The position numbers and the translations under genes are program-made. From Prochlorothrix hollandica PCC 9006 = CALU 1027 (lineage in GTDB: Bacteria; Cyanobacteriota; Cyanobacteriia; Prochlorotrichales; Prochlorotrichaceae): a stretch of DNA of 64,000 bases. This document shows positions 1 through 7,834 of this stretch, piece after piece (within the stretch, counting starts at the first letter, position 1; each line of letters begins with the position of its first letter). The notes under the pieces were generated by a model. The model had not been told where the DNA came from, did no database searches, and saw nothing but the letters and a program-made list of their open reading frames with translations. The DNA lies in contig NZ_KB235941.1 of assembly GCF_000332315.1 (NCBI RefSeq), positions 572,684-636,683 on the forward strand. Direction: 5' to 3'.

Positions 1-98
1 GGGCTAATATTCTGACGGGGACTTACGATCGGGAGGGGATTGGGGTGGTGGTGGATGAGGCGACCCATAAGGTGTATGTCACCCAAAATTTCTGTTAG
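1..98 (+). CDS. CAP (SCP/PR1-like) domain protein, C-terminal end only
   Basis: The frame starting at base 3 is open from the window edge to a TAG at 96-98 and encodes 31 residues ending in GVVVDEATHKVYVTQNFC. The pattern 'NIL...Y...GIGVVVD......YVTQNFC' is how CAP/SCP (YkwD-like) domains finish: the last strand carries the conserved (W/V)TQ.F(C/G). Bacterial members are usually secreted and of largely unclear function. The 5' part lies outside the window, so signal peptide and full architecture cannot be judged. A repeat cluster begins about 260 bp downstream. Confidence 0.6.
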   Translation, partial: ANILTGTYDREGIGVVVDEATHKVYVTQNFC

Positions 99-535
99 GG
101 TTCGTGAAGTTCACCGATCGAGAGATTCTGAAACGTCTTGAGGACTTGGCTGGTGTATCCCTGTACCAAGGTGGTCAGGGACGCAAAATGCTGATTAATC
201 TGAGTTTGTTGAGCTGGGGAAGGCGGGGCATTAGACGACGTTCCTTTGGAGCCACTAGCCCGTTTAGCGGGACTTGGCGAACCCGTTTGGGCCTCGGCTT
301 GGATGTGGATAATGGTGGGGATACTGAATCACGGGCAGCACTAAAGGCGTTAAGAATGTCGAGTACAACTCGACAATCCCGGCACCCAGCACCCTGGGAG
401 ATCCCTGGGAGAGCCGACTTGTAGTCGGCTTTAGGTCGAGTACAACTCGACAATCCCAGCACCCAGCACCCAGCAGCCTGAGATGATGCGACAATGGGGG
501 GCGCACGACCCTGATCCCTGTCTATCCCCTGCCCT
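99..535. other. Intergenic stretch with 1.5 units of the paired-palindrome repeat
   Basis: No convincing gene. An open frame of about 106 codons at 104-424 runs through the repeat and lacks family character, so I do not call it. The stretch holds palindromes at 358-374, 412-430 and 435-451 (family C, described separately). One perfect DnaA-box nonamer (reverse orientation, 304-312) is present but isolated and expected by chance in a window of this size. Confidence 0.6.
358..451 (+). repeat. Family C paired-palindrome repeat, locus 1 (1.5 units)
   Basis: GTCGAGTACAACTCGAC at 358-374, AGCCGACTTGTAGTCGGCT at 412-430, then GTCGAGTACAACTCGAC again at 435-451, a period of 77 bp. Both palindromes are perfect stems around a 3-nt core (ACA or TGT). 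The same pair recurs in clusters near 5566, 11516, 33082 and 55281. Between the palindromes is an AATCCC(A/G)G...CCCTGGGAGAG spacer that also recurs. Confidence 0.9.
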
Positions 536-1897
536 ATGTCCGCCCAACTGCCCCGCTCCTGTGCCCGCCAAGCCGCCTACACCGCCCTGAAGGCGATCGT
601 CGGGGGTAGCTTTGCCGATGTGGCCGTGGACAATGTATTGACCCGATCGACCCTCTCCCCCGCCGATCGTCGCCTCGCCACCGAACTGATCTATGGCTGT
701 GTCCGCCGCCAAGGCACCCTGGATGCCCTCATTGACCAACTGGCCAAAAAACCCGCCGCCCACCAACCGCCCCACCTGCGGCTGATTTTCCATGTGGGAT
801 TCTATCAACTGCGCTATTTAGATCAAATTCCCCCCTCCGCCGCCGTGGATACCACCGTGGAATTAGCTAAAAACAACGGTTTTCGAGGTCTGTCGGGCTT
901 TGTTAATGGAGTTTTGCGGCAATACCTACGCCTGGGGGAACAGGCCGAATCCGGGGATGCCCTGATCTTGCCCGACACCTACCCCCAGCGCTGGGCCATG
1001 GAACACAGTATGCCGGACTGGATTGTGGCCCTGTGGCAACAGCAACTCTTGGGGTTTGAAGTGGAAGCCCTCTGCCAGTGGATGAACCAGACCCCCAGCC
1101 TCGATCTGCGGGTCAACCCCCTGCGCAGTTCCGTGGACGAGGTGGCCGCTGCCCTGGAAGCCCAAGACATCAGCGTGGAGCGCCATCCCCATCTACCCCA
1201 AGCCCTGCGGCTGCGGGGTTCCGTAGGCAATATTCAGCAGTTGCCCGGTTTTGCCGAGGGCTGGTGGATGGTGCAGGATGCCAGCGCCCAGTTGGTGGGC
1301 CATTTCCTCGATCCCCAGCCGGGGGAAACGGTCATTGATGCCTGTGCGGCTCCGGGGGGAAAAACCCTGCACCTGGCTGAATTAATGGGGGATCAGGGCA
1401 CGATCTGGGCCTGTGATCAAACCCTCGCCCGTTTACGCAAGCTGACAGCCAATCAGAACCGTCTGGGAATGGAGTCTATCCACCTGCACACGGGGGACTC
1501 GCGCCACTGGCACCCCTGTCAGCACGAGGCCGATCGGGTCTTGCTGGATGTGCCCTGTTCCGGCTTGGGAACCCTCCAGCGCCATGCCGATGCCCGTTGG
1601 CGGCAGAGTCCCCTGACGGTGAAGGGGTTGGCCCAGCTACAGCGGGATCTCTTGGTGGCGGCGACGGACTGGGTTAAACCGGGGGGCATTGTGGTCTATG
1701 CCACCTGCACCCTCCATCCCCAGGAAAATGAGGACCAAATCGAGGCGTTTCTGGCAGATTATCCCCAGTGGCACCTGCTGCCCCCCGATCCCGCCTCTCC
1801 GGCGGCTGCCTATGGCTGCGATCGCGGTTGGGTCAAGGTCTGGCCCCAGCGATCGCAGATGGATGGATTCTTCATGGCGCGGCTCCAAGCCCCCTAG
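536..1897 (+). CDS. rsmB: 16S rRNA (cytosine-967-C5)-methyltransferase RsmB
   Basis: 453 residues, the usual RsmB length. The N-terminal NusB-like RNA-binding domain (about residues 8-135) carries 'ARQAAYTAL..I..G.FAD.A' and 'LIYGCVRRQGTLD'. The C-terminal Rossmann methyltransferase domain has the SAM-binding motif VIDACAAPGGKT (about 265-276), the motif IV cysteine in DVPCSGLGT (about 337-345) and the second, catalytic cysteine in ATCTLHPQENEDQ (about 387-400). The family methylates C967 of 16S rRNA in the cytoplasm. The ATG at 536 gives the expected N-terminus; no strong Shine-Dalgarno is visible. It stands alone, with repeats upstream and a 330-bp gap downstream. Confidence 0.95.
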   Translation: MSAQLPRSCARQAAYTALKAIVGGSFADVAVDNVLTRSTLSPADRRLATELIYGCVRRQGTLDALIDQLAKKPAAHQPPHLRLIFHVGFYQLRYLDQIPPSAAVDTTVELAKNNGFRGLSGFVNGVLRQYLRLGEQAESGDALILPDTYPQRWAMEHSMPDWIVALWQQQLLGFEVEALCQWMNQTPSLDLRVNPLRSSVDEVAAALEAQDISVERHPHLPQALRLRGSVGNIQQLPGFAEGWWMVQDASAQLVGHFLDPQPGETVIDACAAPGGKTLHLAELMGDQGTIWACDQTLARLRKLTANQNRLGMESIHLHTGDSRHWHPCQHEADRVLLDVPCSGLGTLQRHADARWRQSPLTVKGLAQLQRDLLVAATDWVKPGGIVVYATCTLHPQENEDQIEAFLADYPQWHLLPPDPASPAAAYGCDRGWVKVWPQRSQMDGFFMARLQAP

Positions 1898-2226
1898 GGA
1901 TTTCCCCTGGGATTGTAAAAAATTTCCCTAAAAAATTGGTTTAAGACCGGTATCCAGTAGGGTAGGGGAACGAGCAAAGACTCCCCCCCCAGACCTCTCC
2001 CCGTGGAGGGATGGGGTTTAACAGCCCTTCCCAGTTTTGGTCATTGTCTTGGTGAACGTCCCGGCGCTGGTGCTGGTGCTTATGCCGACGGCGATCGCGG
2101 TGACTGGATCAGGGGTGTCTGTTGGATCCCTAGCCTGGGGCAGGGGAGAGGGTCGCCCCTGGTCTCCCTGGCTATCGGTGGGAACAGGTGCAGCCCCAGC
2201 CCCACCCGTTTTGAGGAGACCCTGTG
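1898..2226. other. Intergenic region, nothing clear
   Basis: About 330 bp between rsmB and the TerB-like gene. It is GC-rich in its second half and holds several short overlapping open frames with no recognisable family features. An A/T-rich patch (about 1916-1945) follows rsmB but no hairpin plus T-run is convincing. A GGAG-type ribosome binding site at about 2212-2219 serves the next gene. Confidence 0.4.
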
Positions 2227-2655
2227 ATGACCAACGCAACCCCCAAAAAAACCAAAGCACTGTTGAAGATTTTGATCGGTGCTGCCTGGATTGATGGCGA
2301 AGTTCAACCGGAGGAGCGGGAATACTTGCGCACCATGGCCAAGGCTCAACAGTTAGAGGAAGATCCCGAAGTCCGGCCTTTGCTCTTTGAGTTGGTTCAG
2401 GTGCAACCGGATCAGTGCTATCGCTGGATTGAGGAATATTTGGGCGATCGGCCTTCCCAGGACGATTACCAGAGCCTATTGGAAGCCATCAGCGCTTTAG
2501 TCTATAGCGATGGCAGCATTGAAGTGGAGGAGGCCAAGTTACTGAACCACCTCCAGGAACTCAATGAGCACAGTGCCCACAGCGGTTCCCCCTCCCAAAT
2601 GATCCTGAAGTCCATTCAAAAGCTCTATCGCAACTGGGTGGGTGATAATCAGTAG
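2227..2655 (+). CDS. TerB-like (tellurite resistance family) helical protein
   Basis: 142 residues. The segment 'LLKILIGAAWIDGEVQPEEREYL' followed by a second 'ISALVYSDGSIEVEEAKLL' is the paired acidic-helix signature of the TerB/DjlA-like fold, in which each half holds a D-G-x-(I/V)-xxEE metal-binding-like loop. Family members are cytoplasmic or membrane-associated and are linked to stress response; the biochemical role is generally unknown and no tellurite function should be assumed. A GTG at 2224 lies in frame directly before the ATG at 2227; I prefer the ATG because GAGGAG ends about 7-8 bp upstream. The stop codon lies in the first unit of a 12-bp tandem repeat. Confidence 0.65.
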   Translation: MTNATPKKTKALLKILIGAAWIDGEVQPEEREYLRTMAKAQQLEEDPEVRPLLFELVQVQPDQCYRWIEEYLGDRPSQDDYQSLLEAISALVYSDGSIEVEEAKLLNHLQELNEHSAHSGSPSQMILKSIQKLYRNWVGDNQ

Positions 2656-2713
2656 CTCGGCCCATAGCTCGGCCCGTAGCTCGGCCCGTAGCTCGGCCCA
2701 TAGCTCGGCCCAT
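2653..2713 (+). repeat. 12-bp tandem repeat TAGCTCGGCCC(A/G), five copies
   Basis: Five consecutive TAGCTCGGCCCR units follow one another, ending with a diverged TAGCGGGGC. The first unit supplies the TAG stop codon of the TerB-like gene, so copy-number change would not alter the protein. Confidence 0.9.
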
Positions 2714-3221
2714 AGCGGGGCATTAACTCCCCTCAGGCCCAAGTGGTTTTTTTGATCGTGCCCATGCTCCGGCGTGGGTGCGGTCTGCTGGACGCTCCAG
2801 CGTCCGGGGAGCGATCGTCTGACCTTTAGTCCCTGGCCCTTATACAAAACGATACGAAAATCAATAGAAGTGAGAGTCTAACAGACTGCCTCTGTTACTT
2901 ACGCAAAATAGGATTTTAGAAAAATATATCCCACAGAACTTCAACCTTTCCTAAAATCAGTATCACAAATCACATTCTTCTGGGAATTGATCTCACTAAC
3001 TACAGCAGTCCTAAATGGGTCGTGGGGTGTGCGCCCTCCCAGCGACAACCCCATGACCCATTGCGGACTGCCGTAGACTGCCTGGATCGATCGGATTGTT
3101 CTCCTCCCTCCCGTGGGGGCTGGGGACAACTGGGATGACCATGGTAACCCCCTGAGTCCCCCCTGAAATTTGGGGATCCCTACCATAACTGTTGACCAAA
3201 TGGGGCATAATAACCCCTATT
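2714..3221. other. Intergenic region with a MITE A copy
   Basis: About 510 bp without a supportable gene. It contains an A/T-rich patch around 2880-2950 that could hold promoter elements for the downstream hydrolase, and a family A palindromic element at 3000-3076 (listed separately). Confidence 0.4.
3000..3076. mobile_element. MITE-like element, family A (TACAGCA termini), short copy
   Basis: Begins CTACAGCAGTCCTAAATGGG and ends CCCATTGCGGACTGCCGTAG, an imperfect inverted repeat over nearly the whole length, with an inner palindrome around GTCGTGGGGTG/CAACCCCATGAC. It is shorter (77 bp) than the copies at 21989, 56874 and 58422 (104-105 bp). The outermost TA at each end may be a target-site duplication, as for IS630/Tc1-mariner derived MITEs. 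Confidence 0.75.
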
Positions 3222-4262
3222 ATGCAGGATCCTAATGCCCCCCCTTCTTCATCCCCCCAGATGTCTGGCTCTTCTGGCTCTTCCGTTCCTGATCCCCCTC
3301 TGATCCAGGAACCCTGGCCGATCGTCCCCCTGGGGTCTCCCGTCCTCCAAAGTTCCCTGCGGGCTTTGCCCCCCTCGTCTCCCGACTCCGATGCTCGGTT
3401 TACCCTGCCCCCCTGGTTTTTGGTTTCCCTGGTCATTAATGGCATTTTGCTGACCTGGGTTGTGCTGCTGTCTAACGTGCCACGATCGCAGACCCTGGGG
3501 AACCCGGATTCCCCAGCCCAAACCCGATCTCCTGGGTTGGCATCGGCTCCTCGATCGAGTGCAGCGGCGGCCTTCAGAGAGTCCCAAACCGATCCCCTCG
3601 CCCTCAACCCTCGCCACCAACTCACCTACGATCGCTGGGTGACACTGTTGGCCCAGGAAGCCCAGGCGGCGGCGGAACAAGCCCCCCCCAATCTTTATGT
3701 CTTAGCGGGGGACTCCATCAGCCTTTGGTTTCCCAGCACCTGGCTACCCCAGGGTATGGCGTGGCTCAATCAGGGCATTTCCGGGGAAACAGCGGGGGGC
3801 TTATACCAGCGGTTGAATCTGTTTGATGGGGTCAATGCCCAGGCCATTTTTGTCATGATTGGCATTAATGATCTGATCAAAGGCACGGCTCCCCAGCAGG
3901 TGGCCCAGGAACAACAGGAGATTGTGCAGTATCTGAAGGCCCAGCACCCCCAGAGCAAAATTGTGGTGCAGTCAATTTTGCCCCATGGCAGCACTGGCTC
4001 CACCTGGGAAGGGCGCGATCGCCTTTTGCGGTTGCCCAATGGGGAGATTCGCGCTTTAAACCAAACCCTTAAGGAAATGACAGTAACAGAGGGGGTATAT
4101 TATCTGGATCTCTGGCCCTTGTTTAGTGACGATCAAGGGAGATTACGCTTAGAGTTAAGCACAGATGGCTTGCACCTCAATGATGAAGGTTACTTAGTTT
4201 GGAGCACTGCCATCCAATTATTTCGGCAGATAGAACTCTCAGACCCAGATGTGAATAGCTGA
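3222..4262 (+). CDS. Membrane-anchored SGNH/GDSL-type hydrolase
   Basis: 346 residues from the ATG at 3222 (an in-frame TTG at 3192 would add 10 residues with no better support). A Pro/Ser-rich cytoplasmic head (about 1-60) is followed by one hydrophobic segment, FLVSLVINGILLTWVVLL (about 66-84), another low-complexity linker, and the SGNH domain from about 150. Catalytic blocks are visible: block I LAGDSISLW (Ser about 165), block II GISGET (Gly), block III MIGINDL (Asn), block V DGLHLNDEGY (Asp about 315, His about 318). The family hydrolyses esters, often acyl groups on lipids or glycans; the substrate here is unknown, and the anchor suggests action outside the plasma membrane. It ends 15 bp before moeA, so co-transcription is likely. 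Confidence 0.8.
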   Translation: MQDPNAPPSSSPQMSGSSGSSVPDPPLIQEPWPIVPLGSPVLQSSLRALPPSSPDSDARFTLPPWFLVSLVINGILLTWVVLLSNVPRSQTLGNPDSPAQTRSPGLASAPRSSAAAAFRESQTDPLALNPRHQLTYDRWVTLLAQEAQAAAEQAPPNLYVLAGDSISLWFPSTWLPQGMAWLNQGISGETAGGLYQRLNLFDGVNAQAIFVMIGINDLIKGTAPQQVAQEQQEIVQYLKAQHPQSKIVVQSILPHGSTGSTWEGRDRLLRLPNGEIRALNQTLKEMTVTEGVYYLDLWPLFSDDQGRLRLELSTDGLHLNDEGYLVWSTAIQLFRQIELSDPDVNS

Positions 4263-4277
4263 TGTGAATAACTAATT

Positions 4278-5549
4278 ATGGTTTGCAACTCCAATGCTTT
4301 ATGGTCTGCTTCAGAAGCAGAAGCCCATATTAACCAATTAGCGCAACCCCTGGATCCCCAGCGAGATCGGGAGTTATTACCTTTAACCCAAAGCCTGGGC
4401 CGTGTTTTAGCGGATACGGTCACGAGTCCCCTGGATTTTCCCCATTGGGACAATTCCGCCATGGATGGCTATGCGGTGCGTTTTGCCGATGTGCAACAGT
4501 GCAGCGCCGATCGCCCCATCACCTTGGCAGTGGTGACGGAAATTCCCGCCGGTAAAATTCCCCAAGTCAGTATTAAGGCGGGCCAAGCTGCCCGGATCTT
4601 CACTGGAGCCATGGTGCCCCTGGGGGCGGATACCATTGTCATGCAGGAGGATACGGAGCGGGAGGGCGATCGGGTCATTCTGCGCCAAGCACCCCAGCCC
4701 CAAGCCTTTGTGCGCCACCGGGGCAGTTTCCAGCGATCGGGGGAACCCCTCCTCCCGGCGGGCATTCAACTCCAGGCCGCTGATCTGGCCATTTTGGCAG
4801 CGGCCCAGTGTACCCAAGTCCCCGTTTACCGCTGGTTGCGGGTGGCGATTTTTGCCACGGGGGATGAACTGGTGCCCCCCGATCGCCCCTTGCAACCGGG
4901 CCAAATTGTAGACTCCAATAGCTATGCCCTGGCGGCGTTGGTGCAGCAGGGGGGGGCATTGGCCCAGGTCTTTGGCATTGTGCCGGACTCCAGGGCAGAC
5001 CTGCGGCGGGCGATTATCAGTGCCCAGGAATCGGCAGATGTGATTCTGTCCTCCGGGGGCGTGTCGGTGGGGGACTATGACTATATCGATGAACTGCTCC
5101 AGGATCTGGGGGCGACGTTGCACATTCGATCGGTGGCGGTCAAACCGGGCAAACCTCTGACCGTGGCCACTTTGCCGGGGGTGGGGGACGATCGGCCCCG
5201 CCTCTATTTTGGGTTACCGGGTAATCCGGTGTCGTCCCTGGTTACCTTTTGGCGCTTTGTGCAACCGGCCCTCCAGCGCTTGAGTGGTCGCCGGGATGCA
5301 GGCTGTCGTTGGCTGACGGTCCCTACCGCTGAGGATCTCCACAGTGGAGGCGGTCGGGAAACCTATGTCTGGGGGCGGGTAACCTGGCCCCAAGGGGGAA
5401 ATGGTGAAGAGATTCAGTTTAATCCGGCCCCTGGTTATCAAAATTCTGCCAATTTGGTTAATTTAGCCCAAACCAATGCCCTGGCCCAGGTGCCTTTGGG
5501 GGTTAAGCGCATTGGGGCAGGCGATCGGGTTAAAGTGCTGTTGGTGTAG
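4278..5549 (+). CDS. moeA: Molybdopterin molybdenumtransferase MoeA
   Basis: 423 residues, the normal MoeA length. It inserts molybdate into adenylylated molybdopterin in the last step of Mo-cofactor synthesis, which the narB nitrate reductase in this window needs. Signatures: DNSAMDGYAVR (about residues 58-68), the GAMVPLGADTIVMQED stretch (about 112-127), the MoaB/Mog-like domain with FATGDELV, GQIVDSNSY, SSGGVSVGDYDY and LPGNPVSSLVTFWRFV, and a small C-terminal beta domain (about 345-423). It follows the SGNH hydrolase after 15 bp and is followed by a tandem repeat cluster that separates it from the convergent gene. Confidence 0.96.
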   Translation: MVCNSNALWSASEAEAHINQLAQPLDPQRDRELLPLTQSLGRVLADTVTSPLDFPHWDNSAMDGYAVRFADVQQCSADRPITLAVVTEIPAGKIPQVSIKAGQAARIFTGAMVPLGADTIVMQEDTEREGDRVILRQAPQPQAFVRHRGSFQRSGEPLLPAGIQLQAADLAILAAAQCTQVPVYRWLRVAIFATGDELVPPDRPLQPGQIVDSNSYALAALVQQGGALAQVFGIVPDSRADLRRAIISAQESADVILSSGGVSVGDYDYIDELLQDLGATLHIRSVAVKPGKPLTVATLPGVGDDRPRLYFGLPGNPVSSLVTFWRFVQPALQRLSGRRDAGCRWLTVPTAEDLHSGGGRETYVWGRVTWPQGGNGEEIQFNPAPGYQNSANLVNLAQTNALAQVPLGVKRIGAGDRVKVLLV

Positions 5550-5565
5550 GGTCGCCCCCTGGGAG

Positions 5566-5826
5566 AGCCGACTTGTAGTCGGCTATGGGTCGAGTCCAAC
5601 TCGACAATCCCAGTCGCCCCCTGGGAGAGCCGACTTGTAGTCGGCTTTGGGTCGAGTACAACTCGACAATCCCGCCCGCCCCCTGGGAGAGCCGACTTGT
5701 AGTCGGCTTTGGGTCGAGTACAACTCGACAATCCCAGTCGCCCCCTGGGAGAGCCGACTTGTAGTCGGCTTTGGGTCGAGTACAACTCGACAATCCCAGT
5801 CGGCTGTGGGTCGAGTGCAACTCGAC
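5566..5826 (+). repeat. Family C paired-palindrome repeat, locus 2 (four tandem units plus a half)
   Basis: AGCCGACTTGTAGTCGGCT starts at 5566, 5628, 5690 and 5752, an exact 62-bp period, each followed by GTCGAGT-CAA/ACA-ACTCGAC and AATCCCAGTCGCCCCCTGGGAG. A fifth, partial unit ends at 5826. The units are nearly identical, so this is recent tandem amplification. It fills the gap between moeA and a convergent gene and could act as a bidirectional terminator or mRNA 3'-end block. Confidence 0.95.
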
Positions 5827-5858
5827 AATCCCGGCCCCGGTTCCTATGGGGTGGTGTA

Positions 5859-7418
5859 CTAGGGCTGCGATCGGGGTCCCGATCGAATCTTATCCAACTG
5901 TTCCATAGCCCATTGGGCCGTTTCCCGCACCTCCGGATCCGGATCCGCCATCACATAGGCCAGCGCCTGACTGGTTTGCACCACCACGTCATAGACCCGC
6001 ACCAAATCCCGAATGGCATTTTTCCGCACCGTCGGGTTGGGATCCTGGAGGGAAATGGCCAAAGCCCGTTGCATTGGTTTCAGTAAACTAACCCCAATTT
6101 CCGCCAGAGCCGCCAAAATCAAGCTCCGTTGCTGGGAATCCGACTGCCCCATTAACTCCACCAAGGGACGAACCGCGCGGGAGTCCGCCTTTTGCCCCAA
6201 CTCCCAAATGGCCGTGCGCCGCTTTGTGCCATCCCGTGACTGTAGATCCGCAATCAACGCCTCCACCAGATCAAACCGAGGGAGGGGACGGGTCGAGGGG
6301 GACTGCACCAGGGTGCGATCGGTAGCGAGATCTGGGGCGAGATCGGTAGCGCGATCGGTGGTGCGATCGGTAGCGCGATCGGTAGCGCGATCGGTAGCGC
6401 GATCGGTGATAACAACGGGAGTCGGTGCCGGGGGTGGTGTCTGGGGGGACGGTGGGGGCACCCTAGGGCCAGAACTCTCCGCCACCTCAGGGGGTAGAGC
6501 CGGGAGCGGGGCGATCGGAGCAGCCGCGATCGGTAACGGCGGCGGGGAAGACAGAAAGTGCGGGACAGGGGAAGAACCGGGGGACAGATCATCCTCCTGG
6601 GGTAAAGCGGCAACAGGGTCCAGGGCGGGGAATTGCCGCCGCGATCGCGATCGGCCCCGCACCCACATCAGCGCCCCCATCATCCCCCCACCGCTCAACA
6701 CCACAAAACCCGTCAACATCAACACCACCGGGTTACGCCACAGGGGCAGATCAACGGGTTCTCCAGGGGACTGGGATCCATTGCTAGGAACTGCGGAGGG
6801 ATTGGGGGTGGCCTGAGGGGTGGCCTGATCCGTGGCTCCAGAGGCGGGAGCCGGGGGTTTCTGGTCAGCTTGAGGAGTAGCCGTAACCCCCAACTCGTCC
6901 AGGGCTGAGGACTGGGGGGCAGGGATCAGCGCTTGCCAGGTGTCCCCATTGACCATGCCATCGGCCATTAAGCCCCGATCGCGCTGCAAACGGACGATCG
7001 CCGCCTGGGTTGTCGGGTCAAATTGCCCTTGGATTTCCCCCTGGTAGTATCCCTGTTGCTGCAAGTAATACTGCATCTGCCGCACCAGGGGACCCGTATC
7101 CCCAAAGGTCAAGGTGGGCAGCGTTGGCTTACTGAAATTGCCGGGGCTGGGGCTGCTGCTTGGGTCGGGGGAATCCTGGGTTGGGGGTTCCTGGGCCAAA
7201 ACCCTTGGGGTGAAGATGGCTGAAGTCACGATCGCCGAAGTCACGATCGCCGAAGTCACGATCGCCGAAGTCACGATCGCCGAAGTCACCCTGGAACCTA
7301 ACGGCAATACCAATTCCAGGTTTGTCCCCAGGCTTAAACCCCAGGAGTGAACCCTGAGCCGCCGGATCCCAGACCGGGCGATGGCTGTTGGGGTTGGGTT
7401 TGCTTGACGATCGCCCAC
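5859..7418 (-). CDS. Peptidoglycan-binding / HEAT-repeat membrane protein with tandem-repeat signal segment
   Basis: 519 residues. The start is a GTG at 7418; no better ATG exists before the domain. N-terminal segment about 25-76: basic residues, then five VTSAI/F units encoded by a 15-bp tandem repeat, then RVLAQ-EPP, which looks like a signal peptide whose hydrophobic core is repeat-made. Residues about 100-165 are a PG_binding_1 domain (LVRQMQYYLQQQGYYQGEIQGQFDPTTQAA..LQRDRGL..DG). A clear transmembrane helix follows at about 232-255 (NPVVLMLTGFVVLSGGGMMGALMW), then a Pro-rich region and R/D-A-T repeats (about 330-370), then HEAT/PBS-lyase-like repeats to the end (LIADLQSRDGTKRRTAIWELGQ..., PLVELMGQSD.QQRSLILAALAEIG). 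The layout suggests an envelope protein with a cell-wall-binding part and a cytoplasmic HEAT scaffold. Function not known. Confidence 0.75.
   Translation of the reverse strand: MGDRQANPTPTAIARSGIRRLRVHSWGLSLGTNLELVLPLGSRVTSAIVTSAIVTSAIVTSAIVTSAIFTPRVLAQEPPTQDSPDPSSSPSPGNFSKPTLPTLTFGDTGPLVRQMQYYLQQQGYYQGEIQGQFDPTTQAAIVRLQRDRGLMADGMVNGDTWQALIPAPQSSALDELGVTATPQADQKPPAPASGATDQATPQATPNPSAVPSNGSQSPGEPVDLPLWRNPVVLMLTGFVVLSGGGMMGALMWVRGRSRSRRQFPALDPVAALPQEDDLSPGSSPVPHFLSSPPPLPIAAAPIAPLPALPPEVAESSGPRVPPPSPQTPPPAPTPVVITDRATDRATDRATDRTTDRATDLAPDLATDRTLVQSPSTRPLPRFDLVEALIADLQSRDGTKRRTAIWELGQKADSRAVRPLVELMGQSDSQQRSLILAALAEIGVSLLKPMQRALAISLQDPNPTVRKNAIRDLVRVYDVVVQTSQALAYVMADPDPEVRETAQWAMEQLDKIRSGPRSQP
6310..6415. 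repeat. Intragenic 12-bp HIP1-like tandem repeat (GCGATCGGTAGC)
   Basis: Roughly eight 12-bp units built on GCGATCGGTAGC encode the repeated R/D-A-T-D segment of the peptidoglycan-binding/HEAT protein (for example RATDRATDRATD on the minus strand). The period is a multiple of three, so copy-number change keeps the frame. Confidence 0.85.
7216..7290. repeat. 15-bp tandem repeat GAAGTCACGATCGCC inside a signal-peptide region
   Basis: Five near-perfect 15-bp units each containing CGATCGCC. On the minus strand they encode V-T-S-A-I five times, forming the hydrophobic core of the N-terminal export signal of the 5859-7418 protein. Confidence 0.9.
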
Positions 7419-7473
7419 AGGGAAAGTCCAGATAAAGGTCAGGCACAGTCAGAGGTCGCGTTGAAATCAAGGT

Positions 7474-7622
7474 CAAATCGCAACGGTCAAATCGCAATGG
7501 TCAAATCGCAATGGCCAGATCACAATGGCCAAATCGCAATGGCCAAATCGCAATGGCCAGATCACAATGGCCAGATCACAATGGCCAAATCGCAATGGCC
7601 AAATCGCAATGGCCAAATCACA
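7474..7622. repeat. 14-bp tandem array GG(C/T)CA(A/G)ATC(G/A)CAAT, about ten copies
   Basis: Units alternate between GGCCAAATCGCAAT and GGCCAGATCACAAT, about ten in a row with few other substitutions. It lies about 60 bp upstream of the start of the minus-strand peptidoglycan-binding/HEAT gene, so it may overlap its promoter or leader. No coding role: the 14-bp period breaks every frame. Confidence 0.9.
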
Positions 7623-7791
7623 ACAGTTATAACAGCGCGGCCCAGGCAGGGCTAGAGGGATCCGGCAGCAAGGCTACCCTGTACCCATAACTCCAAGTTA
7701 TCTTAGTCCCCTGCGGCGATCGCCCGGTCAAACCCACCCCAGTAGCCCCAGGGAAAGGGGTTTGGGGTGTAGACTCATGCCCTATCACTAA

Positions 7792-7834
7792 ATTACCCAC
7801 AGATTACCCACAGATTACCCACAGATTACCCCCT
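7792..7834. repeat. 11-bp direct repeats ATTACCCACAG (iteron-like)
   Basis: Three complete ATTACCCACAG units and a fourth partial one, with exact 11-bp spacing (one DNA turn). Each contains TTACCCACA, one mismatch from the DnaA-box consensus TTATCCACA. Nothing else here (no dnaA/dnaN, no AT-rich unwinding region) supports an origin, so this is reported as a repeat only. Confidence 0.8.

Noticed and set aside
304..312. Perfect DnaA box (reverse TTATCCACA)
   Set aside because: A single nonamer is expected by chance in 64 kb; no clustering or origin genes nearby.
104..424. 106-codon open frame after the CAP-domain gene
   Set aside because: It runs into the repeat cluster, has no ribosome binding site and shows no family pattern.
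5566..5826. CRISPR-like regular repeats
   Set aside because: The period is regular (62 bp) but there are no variable spacers; whole units are nearly identical, so it is a tandem palindromic repeat.
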